A program made the position numbers and the translations under genes. Shown in pieces: positions 19,489-32,680 of a stretch of 64,000 nucleotides of DNA. The stretch comes from Strongyloides papillosus (taxonomy: Eukaryota; Nematoda; Chromadorea; Rhabditida; Strongyloididae), in NCBI GenBank assembly GCA_005656395.1, contig SRSI01000073.1:682001-746000 (forward strand), written 5' to 3'. A model generated the notes under the pieces. It ran no database searches, was not told the DNA's origin, and saw only the letters and a program-made list of their open reading frames with translations. Every line of letters begins with the position of its first letter. Position 1 is the first letter of the stretch.

Positions 19489-22099
19489 ATTTAATGTGAA
19501 AAAAGATGCATTTTATATTAATATCGTATTAAACCATAATGTCTTTTATTTTAACACCTAAAGGAGTAATTTTATTTCAATATGTTAGCACATAAGATGA
19601 GAAGGATTCAATCAAACTAATTTATTGCTTTTAACTAACTGGAATTTGAATTTCAATGAAATATTTACTTTAATTTAAGGTAGTTAAATTTCACACTACA
19701 AGTCTCTCATTAATATAATTGCTAACATTATTGTACCCCGTTAAATCATAGATGGTTTTTTTTATTCTATACGATATAATTCTTCTTTGGGTGTCTATAA
19801 TTTATATTTTTATCATTGTGATTTTTTTAATAAAAGAGTTTGAAATAAAATTGTATACCATAAGAGAAGTTATATAAGTTGTTTTCAAATTTCCTACCAT
19901 TTTTAGAAACAACAATTTTGATCTTTGTACAATTTTCTTTCATTATCTTATAAAAGATATTTTGTTGTTGAAAAATAAAAGAATTAAAAATAATCTTAAA
20001 ATATTAAAGTATATACCTATAATTTTAAAAAGTTTAGTAAAGAATATCTTCAACTTACACTTAAAATTACACACAAAGCTTAAAAATGTGGATTTGATCG
20101 ATACGGTTTATATAAAGAAACGGGGTATATTTGATAGTATTTTTGGGTTACGGTTTTACCAATTTTGCAAACATATTCTAGCATATTTTGCATGCACATT
20201 TTACATTATTTTGCATATACAAAACGAAGTAGGATGTAACCTATAATTTATCTCAGTTTGTAAGTTTCATATTTTTGTAATTGTTATGCTTAATTAAAAA
20301 ATTTTGAGAACTGTGTTTGGTAAATTAAAAAAGATATTCATTTTTTATCAAAAGAATATAATATTTTTACTTAGTATAAATCAATAACAAAATAAAAAAA
20401 ATCAAAAGTTTAGTATTTTTAAAACTTTATTTTAATTTTCTTGTTAATAATATTTAAATCAAACAAAATAATAAACTTTACAATAAATAAATTTTTTTCA
20501 TAATATCCATCAAAAATCACATCATTTGTGGTACATTCTTGATTCTCTTCAATCAACTAACAATTAAAGAGTTTTCCAGTGATTTTTTAAAATCTCATAC
20601 ACATTTAAAATCACTAGCTAGAACTGTTGATAATCATAATCTTTACTCTATAAGATAACCATGCAACATTTAATGCCTAAAGTTGCTGTAGTAATAAATG
20701 GTTTTGAAATTTCTCTTGTGTCAGCATATGACAATCTTAGTTTTGTAAAATATCAAAAGTTTCAATTGTTATTGTTATAAAATCATTAACTAAAACTAAG
20801 AATGTTGAATTGCACAGTAATAGTGATCCATCGCGTTAATATCAAATGAAACTTTTTAAGAATGTCTAGCTTGGTGAGAGACTTCAACAGATTTTTAGAA
20901 TATCTAAATAATTTTATTGTACTTGATAATTATTAGATTTATAAGACTAATAAAATAATTTTTGCTGTTGTAAAGTAAATGTAATGATATAAAAATACAT
21001 ATAAGTATTTGTTTTTAAAACTTATGCCGTTATTTCTTCTCTTATTATCTTATATTTATTATTACCCTTTTGTATCAACTTCCAAATTTGTGTAAAAATA
21101 TTAATAAGTTTGTGAAATAATATAAAATGGGAAAACAATCAAATAAAAATTTATAATAACTTCTAAAACAGTGTCAGTAACTAAAAAAACTTGAAGATTC
21201 AAAAAAAATTTGAGATAGATAAAACCACAGACTGAATTCTAGCTTATTTTACGTATACGAAACGAAGTAGAATGTATAAACAAAATGATCTAAAAATATA
21301 TATGCAAAATTGAAACAATCATAGCCTAAAAAATGAATCAGAATGTAGATATAAAATGGGATAGAATGTAGTCTGTCGCCTACCCCAATTTGGATGGTCA
21401 GTTATTTTAACATCATCTGCATTTTGTAGCATTCTGAGCATTTTCGGTCGAAAAGACACGTTTAGGTTTGTGTGTGGTCTTTAGGACAGGTTTGGCTGTA
21501 ATATAGCAAAAGATTTTAAAGTTTTTTAAATATTTTTTCATTTTTAATAGAAAAAAATAACAACGACAAGTGGCGACAAGCAAAGCCAGTTGCAGCTTGT
21601 GTTTTATTTGTAGCTAGGATAAAAATTTCAACCTGACGATACCAAAGTTAGAACAAGTTTGTTACTAATTTTACAAAATTTTGTTTGAAAACACTATTTA
21701 AAGATTTTAATATTACTTTTAGAGAACAAAAAAATAATTAAGTTTAAAACTTAGCAAAAATAATTACTAAAAACTTTAAATTTATGTTTAATAGAATATA
21801 CACAATGCGGTTTTACTCTTAAAATTATTACTAATTAAAATTTTCCTTTAAAGTTATAAAAATAAAATTGCATTCTAATAAATTTGCACATTTATATGAA
21901 GTTTGTTATAAAGCTGCACTAATTTCACTTTATTTTTCGATGACATTAAAAAAAATAAAACAATTTTGCAGAAGATGACAATATGCGACAACATTTAACA
22001 ACAAATTATGCGTCAAAAAAAATAAATATAAAAATTCGGTGGACGAAAAATGAACGATTTATTATTATTTCAAATTTTTACAAAACGGAAAATGAACGT
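19489..22099. other. A+T-rich intergenic stretch with small repeats
   Basis: No supported gene. A 94-codon frame near 19962-20246 starts at a non-ATG codon and is low in complexity. A motif of about 45 bp (TTCTAGC.TATTTTRC, then ATACRAAACGAAGTAGRATGTA) occurs at 20175-20232 and again at 21236-21276. The more G+C-rich stretch 21400-21500 shows, on the minus strand, a short frame KPVLKTTHKPKRVFST that faintly resembles a Tc1-type transposase, too short to call. Confidence 0.35.
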
Positions 22100-22494
22100 T
22101 TTTTTTTTCTGCGTTGCTTTAATTTTTAAGTACGATATAATTGAATAAGAATATATATTAATTGTAATCTTCGATTTTTTACTAATCTTCTTAAGTCATC
22201 GTTTTTTATACTATATAAGTCATATACCTTGTAATATTATTTCATTACTTAACAAATAGTTTACATTGTGTAAGTAAGTTTTTAATATATCTACGTTTCT
22301 ATTGTAATTGTAAAATTTGAGGTGGCCACTTATAGCTATTATAGTTAGCAATAAACGCCAATCAAATATTATCTTTACACTTTTAATATTTTACTATTGC
22401 GATAAAATTAGTCGAAAATCAAGAAAATTCAAATTTTAATAGGTGGGAAAAATTCATTATATTTTACGAAAAAATGCTTCCCTATTTTTTTGTG
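22100..22494. repeat. Diverged copy 3 of the Tc1/mariner-type non-autonomous element, right end
   Basis: Shares GCTTTAATTTTTA.GTACGATATA (22117 on) and the terminal part GCGATAAAATTAGTCG to GGTGGGAAAAATTCAT to TTTTTTTGTG with copies 1 and 2, and is followed by TA at 22495-22496. About 250 bp of other sequence is inserted between the two shared parts. I could not find the left end with confidence. Confidence 0.6.
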
Positions 22495-22496
22495 TA

Positions 22497-25189
22497 TATG
22501 TATAAAAGTTAATATTAGAACAAATTAGTACGAAATAAGTCATTATTAAGATGCTTAATTAATTTATTATATATACTTGAATCATATGTTTTTTCGTTTG
22601 ATCATATCTGTAACATGGCAAAAATTTACGCAGATAAGATTTTATCAAGTTAATATTACTTTTCGACAACAATTACATGTTCATGATAAAAGTATTTTTT
22701 TTAGTACAATCTAGATATGTTTAAAAGACTTTGGCATGTTTTAAATTTACGTCGAAAATAATTTGAAAACTCAAATCAACATATAAAATCATTTTGTCGT
22801 TTCATTTTAATAAAAAAAACTCAACGATTAATAGTTTTCAAAATATGTTTTAAACAATTTATTATAAGATTCAGAAACAAGTTTTATAAACAATGAAAAC
22901 TTATTTGTCTGATAGTGCTAATTTTAACGACAAATTATTCTTTAAATTTAGATACCACGTATAAGCTAATAGATTTAAAGACTCTCAGATTAAAACAAAT
23001 TAAGTAAATTAAAAATTAATAATAAATTTATTATCCTTATAAAAAAAGTTTTATCTTGTATAATAATTTAAAAAAAAAAAAACTTATATATTTTTAGATA
23101 TAAATTTTTAGTTTTCGCAATACGAATCGATAATAATACTTGGTTAATTGCAAACATTTTAAAAAATTTAAGTGATCATTTGAAATATACAACTACTAAA
23201 AAAAGGCAGATAATACACGATTTGCATAAAACTATTCAAAGATTAAATGTTAAATGTATGTTAAAATATTTTATTTTATTCAACTAAATTAGTTGATTAA
23301 ATATAAAAAAATACATAGCGAATATAAAAAGTTGAAAACTTTAATATATAAAATATCATAATTAAACAAAAATATTCAAATAACATTATATTATAACTTC
23401 AAAAATTATAATAACAAATCACTATATATATTTTAAAAAATACGAAAATTTCAAAAAAACATCTGTTTAAAAAAAGTCATATTTTAAATTTTTTAAATTA
23501 AATGTTGCTAGTTCTTACACTTATTTAATTTAATAAACCATACATAATTTCCCATCATACTTACAAGATATTTTCTTTTATTTATTTACACGATTAAATT
23601 AATATAATTTGATATATATCTTATGTAATTTTTACCAATAGTTATACAATTAAAAATTGATAAACATTAACTTTTATATGGCATGAAACAACGTTTAATA
23701 TGATTTAAGCAATTTGAAAATTCTCTAATAATAATTTTACGAAATAAAATAAATCTTGCTCAAAACAATCTTCTCAATAGATTCTGCAGAAATTTAATAT
23801 AAAATTATAAACACTTCTTAAAAAAGTTAGAGACTAATATTTTTGGTAACATGTAAATAAAATCAATTATAATTTTTAAATTTGTATAAGTTATGTATAA
23901 TTAAAAATAATTGTTAGAACTTTTTTTCTAATACTTAAAAATCATTATTGGACTATCTTTGATAAATGTAAAAAAGGGAGCAAGTTTGTAAAATAAAGAA
24001 AATAATAAATTTTTTATTGTATAAATTTATTTATATATTTTATTGGTTTTTTAAAATGTATTTTTATATTTATTTACTGAGATTTTTTTAAAATATATTT
24101 TAAACCGTATATAAAAAAATTAATTCTAACAATTATAATTACCGTAGTGTCTAAACTTTTTGATGAATAGAAGTTTATACAGTAAATTTTATAAGTGATG
24201 ATTATACTAATCTTATAAACTTTTATTGGAATCTTAAGAAAAGATACAGTAATAATAACAATATAAGATACAACACCGTGGCCACTTATATTAATAATAA
24301 AAACATTGCATATAAAAAATAGTGACTTACGGTCTACAATATATAAGATGATTATTACAATAAATGAATAAAGGGATGAATGGTAAAATATAAAAAAACT
24401 CTTATTTATATATATAAAAACTTATCTAGACTTTAATCTTTGGACTTTTACCTTCTCTTTCTTACTATACTTTAAAATTAAAAAGCGACATCTATTAACT
24501 ACTTTTTTCGAAGTTATTGGAACTTCCACACTATTTTTTGTTTGTTTCATTATTTTACTTCTGACTACTTATCTTTAATTATTTTAATTTATAATTGTTT
24601 AACATTAAGTTTTCTCACAAACCAGGATTAACAGATTTATAACAATGTCTTCGCAATATTTTTGATAAAATTAGTTAATGAAATATCTTGTCATATCCTT
24701 GTTGATCATTGAAAAAGAGTTGCAAACAATTAAAACAAGTTGGAAATGATTAGTAATTAAAATAATAACTTTGCACATATTTTTGAATTATGATCACCAC
24801 ACATTTTATTTTGCTATAATGTAAATGTTTTTTTGTTTCCGCGATCATACTAGATGGATATAAATAACATTTTTTTCGTTCTTACATTTGAATATTTCGC
24901 TAGAGAGACCCAAGACATCGATAAAATGTTTAATACATTATGGTATTTTATTTAAAGTCTTTAATGTTTGGTTTTTTTATTTTGTAATAATAATTCTGTG
25001 ACTTCTTTTTATCCAAACAATTGGTGAACATGTAAAACAGTTCTTTAATAATTTCGATATTTGTTAGAAATACTTTATATGTTCTCAAGACAACGATATT
25101 ATTATATCGTAAAATAGTACTATAAGGCAGATTTTGGATTATCTTTCATAAGTGTAAGCTATTAATTTTTAATTCAACCAACCGAAGTC
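22497..25189. other. Very A+T-rich stretch, no gene seen
   Basis: Only short low-complexity frames. GTGGCCACTTAT occurs at 24281-24292 and a related GGTGGCCACTTAT at 22321-22333. Confidence 0.35.
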
Positions 25190-25420
25190 CATTGCTTCGT
25201 CATGGCTTTGATAAACCTTTCAATGCATTCTTCTTAGAATTTTTAAGATTAAATCTATCACTAGTCTTTGGTCCATAATTTGGCTAGTCATTAACTGATA
25301 TTGATAATATTAAGTTTTTTATTTATTCTAGTATTGAACTTTTCAAATGAGCTATAAATTACTTTATTTAGTTAACATTTAGAAACGTTATGTTAAAACA
25401 AATGTATACAAAAAAGTATC
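25190..25420. repeat. Interspersed repeat, copy A
   Basis: Matches copy B at about 32445-32680 in the same orientation with many substitutions. Shared landmarks are ATGGCTTTG, TTCAA.GCATT..ACTTAGAATTTTT-like, CTTT.GTCCATAA.TTGG.TAG and TTTCAAATGA. Unknown family, no open frame. Confidence 0.5.
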
Positions 25421-25564
25421 TCAAAAACAGATTTTATTAAAAATAACTTTGTCGATTTTTGCTTAAAAGTTTTTAAATCCAATTTTTTTATTAAGTTATG
25501 CAAAAATATATCTAATGACAATTTAATCATAGTAAAGATCGATTAAGTTTTAAAGATAGTTATT

Positions 25565-27546
25565 GTGAAGACAAATGTTTTTCTTATTTTTTTTATAGAA
25601 AGAATGATACTTTTAAAAGTTCATATTTTACTTTTTCTGTTACACATAAAATCTATAGAGCCTATGCTTTTTCCTCAAAAAAATGAAATTAGATCCTACG
25701 ATTTATTAAACGGATTATGGACATTTGTTATGGAACCAAAAAATTCTATTGGTTATGGTTTTATCAATAAATGGCATAAGTTAAAGTTAAGTACTTTTAG
25801 AAATAGTACTGTTATGCCTGTACCTTCAGCATATAATGATTTAGGTACTGATGAAGATTTACGAGATCACGTTGGTTGGGTTTGGTATCAAAGAGAATAC
25901 TATGTGACAAAAGAAGATTGTAATAAGCGATTTCTTATACGTTTTAGTAGTGTAAATTATAATGCTGTTGTCGTAAGTTCACAATAAAATTATTGATATT
26001 ACTTTTATAGTTTATAAATAATAAGCAAGTTATGTCACATACTGGAGGACATCTCCCATTTGAAGGTGAAGTATTCTTTTCATGTTATAAAAAGAATATT
26101 ATAACAGTTGCCGTTAATAATACTCTTAGTCATGATACTATTCCACCTGCAGAATTTAGATATAAGTCTGGTATAGGCTATCCAGAAGGATTTTTCACTA
26201 CAAGACCAGTTTTTGATTTCTTTAATTATGCTGGAATTTTACGTAGCGTTCATGTTGTTAAATTAAATGAATATTTCGTTAAAAGTTTAACAATTAATGG
26301 TAATAAACATGGGTTAATAAAGTATAAGATAAAAGTTAGTAGAGGAGATAGAGCAAAATCAACAAAAAATTCCAAAAGCGGGAGAAGAAAATTATCATAT
26401 ACTTATCGTGTAACAATAATTGATGAGGATGATAACATTGTTTTTAGTAGTACTAGTAAGAGTAATAGTAATGGCGAAATAAAAATAAAAAAGCCTAAAC
26501 TATGGTGGCCACGTGGCTATGGAAATGCTACGTTATATAAATTTGTTGTTGAAATACGATCAAAAAGAAAAAATATAATTTATGATAAATATACTGAAAC
26601 ATTTGGTTTTAGAAGTGTTGAATTAACAAAAAATAATATATTAATAAATGGTAGAGAATTTTATTGTCTTGGTTTTGGAATGCATGAGGATAGTGATATT
26701 CGTGGAAGAGGTTTTGATCCTGTTATAATGACAAAAGATTTAAACCTTTTAGAATGGATGAATGGTAATTGTTTTAGAACGTCACATTATCCTTATTCTG
26801 AAGAAACGTCATATGAAGCAGATAAAAGAGGAATTGCTGTAATAACGGAAACTTCAGCTGTTGGCGTTAGATACTTCGATAAACCATATTTAATTGATCT
26901 TCATAAAAAAATAATTCAAGAAATGATTACTAGAGATAGAAATCATCCATCTACATTTGCATGGTCATTAGCAAACGAGCCTGTAACTGAAAAGAACATT
27001 AATCTTAGTATTAAGTATTTTAAAGAAATGTATAAAACAGCGAAAAAATTAGATCCAACAAGACCTGTAACTGTAGTATATAATGCTTCAACTCATATTG
27101 TTGATGAAACAGCTAGATGGTTAGATTTCGTAAGCTTTAATATGTATTATGGATGGTATTTAGAAATGGGAAATTTGGAAATAGTTAAAACAAGTCTTAT
27201 TAATGAAGTAAAAAAATGGAAAAATAGATTTAAAAATGTTCCATTAATACTTACAGAATATGGTGCTGATTCGATATCTGGGTTAGAATCACTACCATCT
27301 GTAAGCTTTACAACAAATTATCAAAATGATGTTATTATTGAAAATCATAAAGCATTAGATATTTTAAGATCTTCAAAACTTATAGCTGGGGAAATGATAT
27401 GGACATTTGCCGATTTTATGACAGTATCTGGTTTAACCAGAGTTTATGGTAATCATAAAGGTGTTTTTACAAGACAGCGTCAACCAAAATTGGCTGCTTT
27501 TACATTAAGAGAAAGATATAAAAACTTGAGTAAATTGCAAAACTAA
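25565..27546 (+). CDS. GUSB: Beta-glucuronidase (glycoside hydrolase family 2), secreted or lysosomal
   Basis: Exons 25565-25972 and 26011-27546 (38-nt intron, GTAAGT to TTTTATAG, phase 0), 647 residues, close to human GUSB (651). N-terminal signal sequence (MILLKVHILLFLLHIKS if the second Met, residue 14, is used). The mature start MLFPQKNEIRSYDLLNGLW matches the family. Across the splice the frame reads FINNKQVMSHTGGHLPFEGE. Catalytic residues are present: acid/base Glu in SLANEP, nucleophile Glu in LTEYGAD, and the glucuronate-recognising Asn/Lys in GNHKG, followed by FTRQRQPKLAAFTLRERY. The sequence predicts an active enzyme that removes terminal beta-glucuronic acid from glycosaminoglycans. 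Full length and intact. The exact start Met is uncertain. Confidence 0.93.
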
Positions 27547-29438
27547 TTATCATAATTTACAATTTTATATGATCATTTTTTATGTTATATAATACTTTTG
27601 TGTTTCCGTGAGATTTCACAAATAAAATTAGAATAATTTCTAGATAATAATTAAATTCATTACGATTTTAGTGTATTTACTGGGCTATAAGTCAATTAAT
27701 TTAAAAAAATAATTTACTGCTACTTGGAAATTCGATAAATGATTGATTATTTTACGTATTAAAACAGCAAATCGTTCCATTTTTTTTGCTAGTGAGCTGC
27801 TTGTTTGCACAGCTGACGTTAACTATATCATTATATAATATAATACATGGTATAAATAGTAAATAAGAAAATAAAAATTATTAGAAGTACTTTACGTTTG
27901 AAAAATTGCACATAACTTTTTCAACATTTATAGAAATATTATCATTTTTAAATAAACAATTTTTTTATAATATTAAATATACGTATACTACATAATGTTT
28001 TATTGAAATTATTGAATGATGCTTTAAATCAATCGATGCGCTCTAAAAATACACAAAAATATATTTAAATGTTTGGATAATGTTTAGAGTGCGTGCACCT
28101 TGTTAATTTCCACGAATCTAAGTGTTTAATGTAATTCTTTTTAGTTCATTATGTTTTTTATCAATAATCTTTCATTTTAACATACTTTTTTGTCATTTAG
28201 CAAATTACTTTTTATGTAGATTTTTTTTAATTTTATTCTCTTTGTGGCATTTCCACCACTAAAAACTTCGAAATATTATAAAGTATTAAAACCTTGTGTT
28301 TATCAAGACGTTTTGTAAATCATAGGTGCTGTGTCAAACTAAATGTATACCAACTCATATCAATAAGAACACGCTTTTTATCCCTAGGATTATAAAAAAA
28401 GAAATCAGGAATATTTTAACATTTCAAGTTACATATAAGAATAACTGAGAATTACTTTATAAATATTTAAATATATTCATTGTTTTATTATTTAAACTTT
28501 CCCTAAATTAAAGAATATATAAAGTTCAGTGTAAAATTTTAAATATCCAAGAACTTCTTTAGGCTTCCAAGAATCCACCAAAATTCCAATTTTATAATAA
28601 TTGAACTTCTAAAAATTAATTATTTCTTTGAAATAGCAGATTTAATCTTTCTGATTTTTATTCATCTATTGATAATTATGTTTCACTTTAAAAATTCATA
28701 CTTTTTTAATAAATATAGACTGAAATGAGTATTTTATACTGGCTATTCTATAAGAATCTGAAGGATTTTATAAAAGACATTAATTTTTTAAACTTTTTTT
28801 GAGGCATTAGACCACTAATTCAATCTTTAAAAGGCCTATTTAGTTTTCAGAAACTTCACATTTCTTAATCTAAATCTTTAAAACAACAATATTATCCTTG
28901 ATTTTTAATAAATAATTTCGACATATATGAGGATATAGTTAGTATACTTTAGCATTTAAAATTAAAAATGAAATTTTCAATCTGAAGCTATTTGTTTGAT
29001 AATCGTTATTATTTTTATATATTATTATATATTTTCTTTATATTGTTTTATTTTCAAGGTTAAATGTACTACTATATACTTTAAAACTATGCATTACTAT
29101 TATCTGACAGAAAAAACAATAAAATTATTGAAAGGCTAAAAACAAACTCTTTTATTTGTTTTTTTGGACAGAAAGACATGCTTAATTTTTGACTTTTTCA
29201 TTTCATAATTTGCATTTAAAATTTCAATATCCAATTTAACTACTCTTATTACCTTTATTAGACTTCTAAAATTCAAGAATTTATGTATTTCTTGAATTTA
29301 TTTATTATTCATAAAAAATGTCAAACTTTTATTAATAATTAACCGAATTAATCCAATTATAATGTTTATTATATTTAAAAATTAAAAAGAATTTATTTTT
29401 TAATACTATTAACTTTTTTTTCAAATTTTCAAAGTTTC
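27547..29438. other. A+T-rich intergenic stretch, no gene seen
   Basis: The beginning holds the 3' end of the glucuronidase gene. The rest is low-complexity. Nothing recognisable as RNA gene or coding sequence on either strand. Confidence 0.35.
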
Positions 29439-29783
29439 TTAAATGTTGTCAAAAGTATCTTGTATTGAATTTATTTGATCTTGTAAATTATTAATTCGAT
29501 TTCTTATTCTTCGTACTTGTTTTCTTCCTTTTCCACCTCTTCTTCTTCCACCTCTTCCTCTTCTAGCTCCAAGTCTTCTTCTTCTTGCTTGTCTTTTAAC
29601 AACTAATTTGTTATCATCTCCAAAACTTCTAGAAATTAAAGATCCATAGGAATAAGCCATCAAAGATCTACGAAGAATCGTCTCGGTATTTTCCTCCACT
29701 GGACTTAATATGAATGAACTAGTATAAATAGCGACAGCAAAAATTAATATAAATGTCTTTATATTAATAGATACCATATTCAT
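29439..29783 (-). CDS. Small secreted arginine-rich protein with coiled-coil tail
   Basis: About 114 residues from Met 29783. That Met is preferred over an upstream in-frame ATG at 29819 because a TATA box at 29827-29834 would place the transcript start downstream of the latter. Order of parts: signal peptide (core INIKTFILIFAVAIYTSSF), an acidic stretch SPVEENTETI, a segment ending in the dibasic VVKRQ, a strongly basic Arg/Gly block (RRRRLGARRGRGGRRRGGKG, then RKQVRR), and a C-terminal amphipathic heptad stretch RNRINNLQDQINSIQDTFDN likely to form a coiled coil. Pro-peptide processing at KR would release the basic part. No family recognised. DNA/RNA binding, antimicrobial or host-cell targeting are possible guesses. 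Confidence 0.65.
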   Translation of the reverse strand: MNMVSINIKTFILIFAVAIYTSSFILSPVEENTETILRRSLMAYSYGSLISRSFGDDNKLVVKRQARRRRLGARRGRGGRRRGGKGRKQVRRIRNRINNLQDQINSIQDTFDNI

Positions 29784-29826
29784 TAGAGAAAACAAAATAG
29801 AATAATAAATCACTGACATTTTAAAC

Positions 29827-29834
29827 TATTTATA
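29827..29834 (-). promoter_or_regulatory. TATA box of the arginine-rich secreted protein
   Basis: The minus strand reads CTATAAATAG, a near-consensus TATA box, 44 nt before the chosen ATG at 29783 and only 8 nt before the alternative ATG at 29819. Confidence 0.5.
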
Positions 29835-30465
29835 GCTTTATTAATTTATTTTTTTAAGCAAAGTAAATTTGCTTTTTAAAACACAATAACAAATTCTGTA
29901 AGCACAACAATGTAGACATCTTTTTCTAATATATCAATTTTTTAAAGTATTTTTTACTTGACTTTTCTACCAAAAAAATAATTTAATATTTAATAACATT
30001 TCACCATGACTAAACTGTTTTACTAAATTATTCTTAATCAATAAATATCAAAGATATAAGTACGAGTTTCTTTATATTGCTAAACATTATTCATTAATAA
30101 AACAATATATTATAAAATATTTGTACTGCTGTATAAAAAATAAATCTCAAATTACATTTGGTACCATTTGACGTAATAGCAAGTTTTTATTTCTGAACAG
30201 TATTAATCAAATGAAGCAAAAAGTACACTGTACGCATTTTTTCAAATTCTACAACTTTTATTAATGTTTTATTATCTTGAATATATAGATTTATGTAGTT
30301 ATCCATATTATGTATTTAATGATTTTGTTTTTTAGAATTACTTATAATAAAAATAAGAATGTTGGATGTTTATATAGTATTGACCATAAAAGAGAAGATG
30401 TATTCATTAATTAACATTTCGAATAACTGAAATCTTCAATCTTTTGGAAACATAATTTCTCAGAT
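29835..30465. other. Intergenic between two divergent small secreted-protein genes
   Basis: A+T-rich, no open frame. Holds the presumed promoters of both flanking genes. TATATAG at 30370-30376 is a possible TATA box for the rightward one. Confidence 0.35.
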
Positions 30466-30871
30466 ATGATAATGAATATATTAATAACATTATTATTTTT
30501 TCTTTCATTATCTATTACGTCATCAGTATGTTCTTTTTATTAAAAATTTTTGAATACTTTAATCAAAAGTAATGTAATAATTTTTCCAAAAGAAGATAGA
30601 AATAATTTTGAATTTATACAGAAAACTATTAATATATTAGAAGACATTGAAGAAACTATTCTAAAAAAACAGTAATGATAATGTGTCAGAAAAACTTCAG
30701 AGAACATTAGAAAACGATGATTATCCTAGTGTTAAACCTATAAAAAAAACTCGTTTATTCAAAGAAGACAAAATGCAGAAAAAAGATAAGACAGAATATA
30801 TTTCTGATCAAGATGTTAACGATGCAGTAAATATTGAAAATAATGTATCCAATTTAATCTTCAAAGTATAA
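30466..30871 (+). pseudogene. Small secreted protein gene, probably broken
   Basis: ATG 30466 opens a signal peptide (MIMNILITLLFFLSLSITSS). The same frame continues through one TAA at about 30541 into PKEDRNNFEFIQKTINILED and stops after an A7 tract (30663-30669). One base on, another frame carries SEKLQRTLENDDYPSVKPIK and on to IENNVSNLIFKV, ending 30871. A donor GTATGT follows SITSS, but no acceptor gives an open phase. So there are at least one stop and one +1 shift in a charged, Lys/Asp-rich secreted protein of about 130 residues. Either a recent pseudogene or a sequence error at the A-run combined with an intron I cannot place. Family unknown. Confidence 0.45.
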
Positions 30872-32444
30872 GAATTTAGAAGGAAAATAAAAATAAAGTC
30901 TGTGGTAAAATATTATAATTATTATTTAAAATTTTTTTTTGATAAGTAAATAATTTTTTCTTTATTATAAAATTCAATTTAACTGTTTACCTCTTAAAAT
31001 TTAGCAACATTGATTAAAAAACACAATAGTATGAAAGTTCTATTTTAAGGCATCTTTATTTCTGACTGACTTCCAGAAACTCACAAGATATTTTAAAATA
31101 TAAATTTTTTATATCATTATTTCCACAAGTAACGATAATTTTTGCGATACAGAGACATTGAAATCTAAATATTATTAACCATAAAATTTAGTATTATCTT
31201 ATTTTTGAATTATGAATTAGTGCTAAAATGAGTAATTAAAGCATAAGTTTATATAAGCATACATATAATACAATATTCAATAATTATCATTTCTAGAAAG
31301 TTTAATAAGAATCTTTTAAAACCTTACTTATAGATAAAGTATTTTACATAAGATATGTTTAAAACAATTAAAAAATTTGTTGCAAATTCTAATGAGCAAA
31401 TTAAGAAATCATGTACTACTTATGAAAATTCTTCAGATTACCAGCGATATTTATATAAAATTTAAATATTTTGTAACATAAAACTTAAATAATTCCAATA
31501 TCTAGAACAAATTCAATTACATTTTATCCAGAAATCTGTAATTTTTTTGTGTTGGTATATGAATAGATCCTAAACTTAACTTTATTTTCATTGGCCATAA
31601 AGTTTATTAAAATCAATTCAATTGTATAATTATATTTAGGTTGTATAATTAGGTAATAACTCTCAAATACTTTATATTTTTATACTCTTATAAACTTTAA
31701 AATAAATATTTTTATATTAATTTCATGATTATAACTTTTTTAATTTTGTATTAATAACAACCAATAATATTATTATAACATTAATAACAAAGAAAATGTT
31801 TTTAAGTTTATAATATAAAGCGGTAGAAAAAAATAGATGAATGAGCACGCCATCTTGCATTAAATAATATATTTAATAGAAAAAAATGCATTTATATGAT
31901 TCATTTTATTATTTAATTTATTCTTGGCTAACTAAAATAATTATTTAGTAGTTAAATTTTATAGAATTTGTACTGGCGCGTTTCTAGGCCAGGTTGAGAG
32001 TCAGAAAGTATAAATTTATTTTTTATTAAACCAAACACCAAATTAATACAATAAAAGATCACGAATACTTCTTACAAATTAATCCTTTAAAAAAATTGGG
32101 CCCACTAAAATTTAATGAGGGAAGATAATGAAATAAGATAACTTACATTTATCACTAATTTTAACTTGTAGCCCTGTGAATTTATCGGTGCACAAGTATC
32201 AACTTAAACCTCTAAAATAGGTAAACACGTTAGATTGTGAAATACCTCATACAATTAAATCGGAAATGTAAATGAAATGATTTCAAAATTTCTAAGCTTA
32301 TATACCAAATCTCTTGATTAGTAAAATGTAATCTATTATCTAAGCTACCTAATTTCGCGCGAACGATTAAAGATCAGAATTATAAGAATTTAAAAGGTAC
32401 AATAGAGATAATTTTCTAAAATTATCTTACTTAGTTACATCTAA
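30872..32444. other. Intergenic, contains one copy of a small duplication
   Basis: No gene. 31037-31140 resembles 34583-34690 (see that entry). 31960-32110 is a little richer in G+C (includes CTGGCGCGTTTCTAGGCCAG) without an open frame. Confidence 0.35.
31037..31140. repeat. Duplicated segment, copy 1
   Basis: About 100 bp similar to 34583-34690, same orientation: TTTTAAG.CATCT, then TTCTGACTGACTTC.AGA, then AGTATAAATTTTTTAT or the like. Unknown origin. Confidence 0.5.
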
Positions 32445-32680
32445 CCACCAGAGGGCCATGCTTTTGTATGGCTTTGTTTAATTTTTCAAAGCATTTTACT
32501 TAGAATTTTTTATGTAAAACTACCACTACTCTTTTGTCCATAACTTGGTTAGTTATTAACGAATTTCTATAAATTTATGTCTTCTTATTATTTTGAATTT
32601 AGGCCTTTCAAATGATACATAAAAACGTCGTATTACATCTATTTTAAAAGAACGTTATTATCTGGTCAAAACTATCTATA
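32445..32680. repeat. Interspersed repeat, copy B
   Basis: Diverged counterpart of 25190-25420; see copy A for shared landmarks. Confidence 0.5.

Noticed and set aside
19962..20246. 94-codon frame
   Set aside because: Non-ATG start, Lys/Ile/Leu-rich, contains part of a repeated motif; not convincing as a gene.
21400..21500. Possible Tc1-type transposase fragment on the minus strand (KPVLKTTHKPKRVF)
   Set aside because: Only about 16 residues look similar before stops appear; too short to claim.
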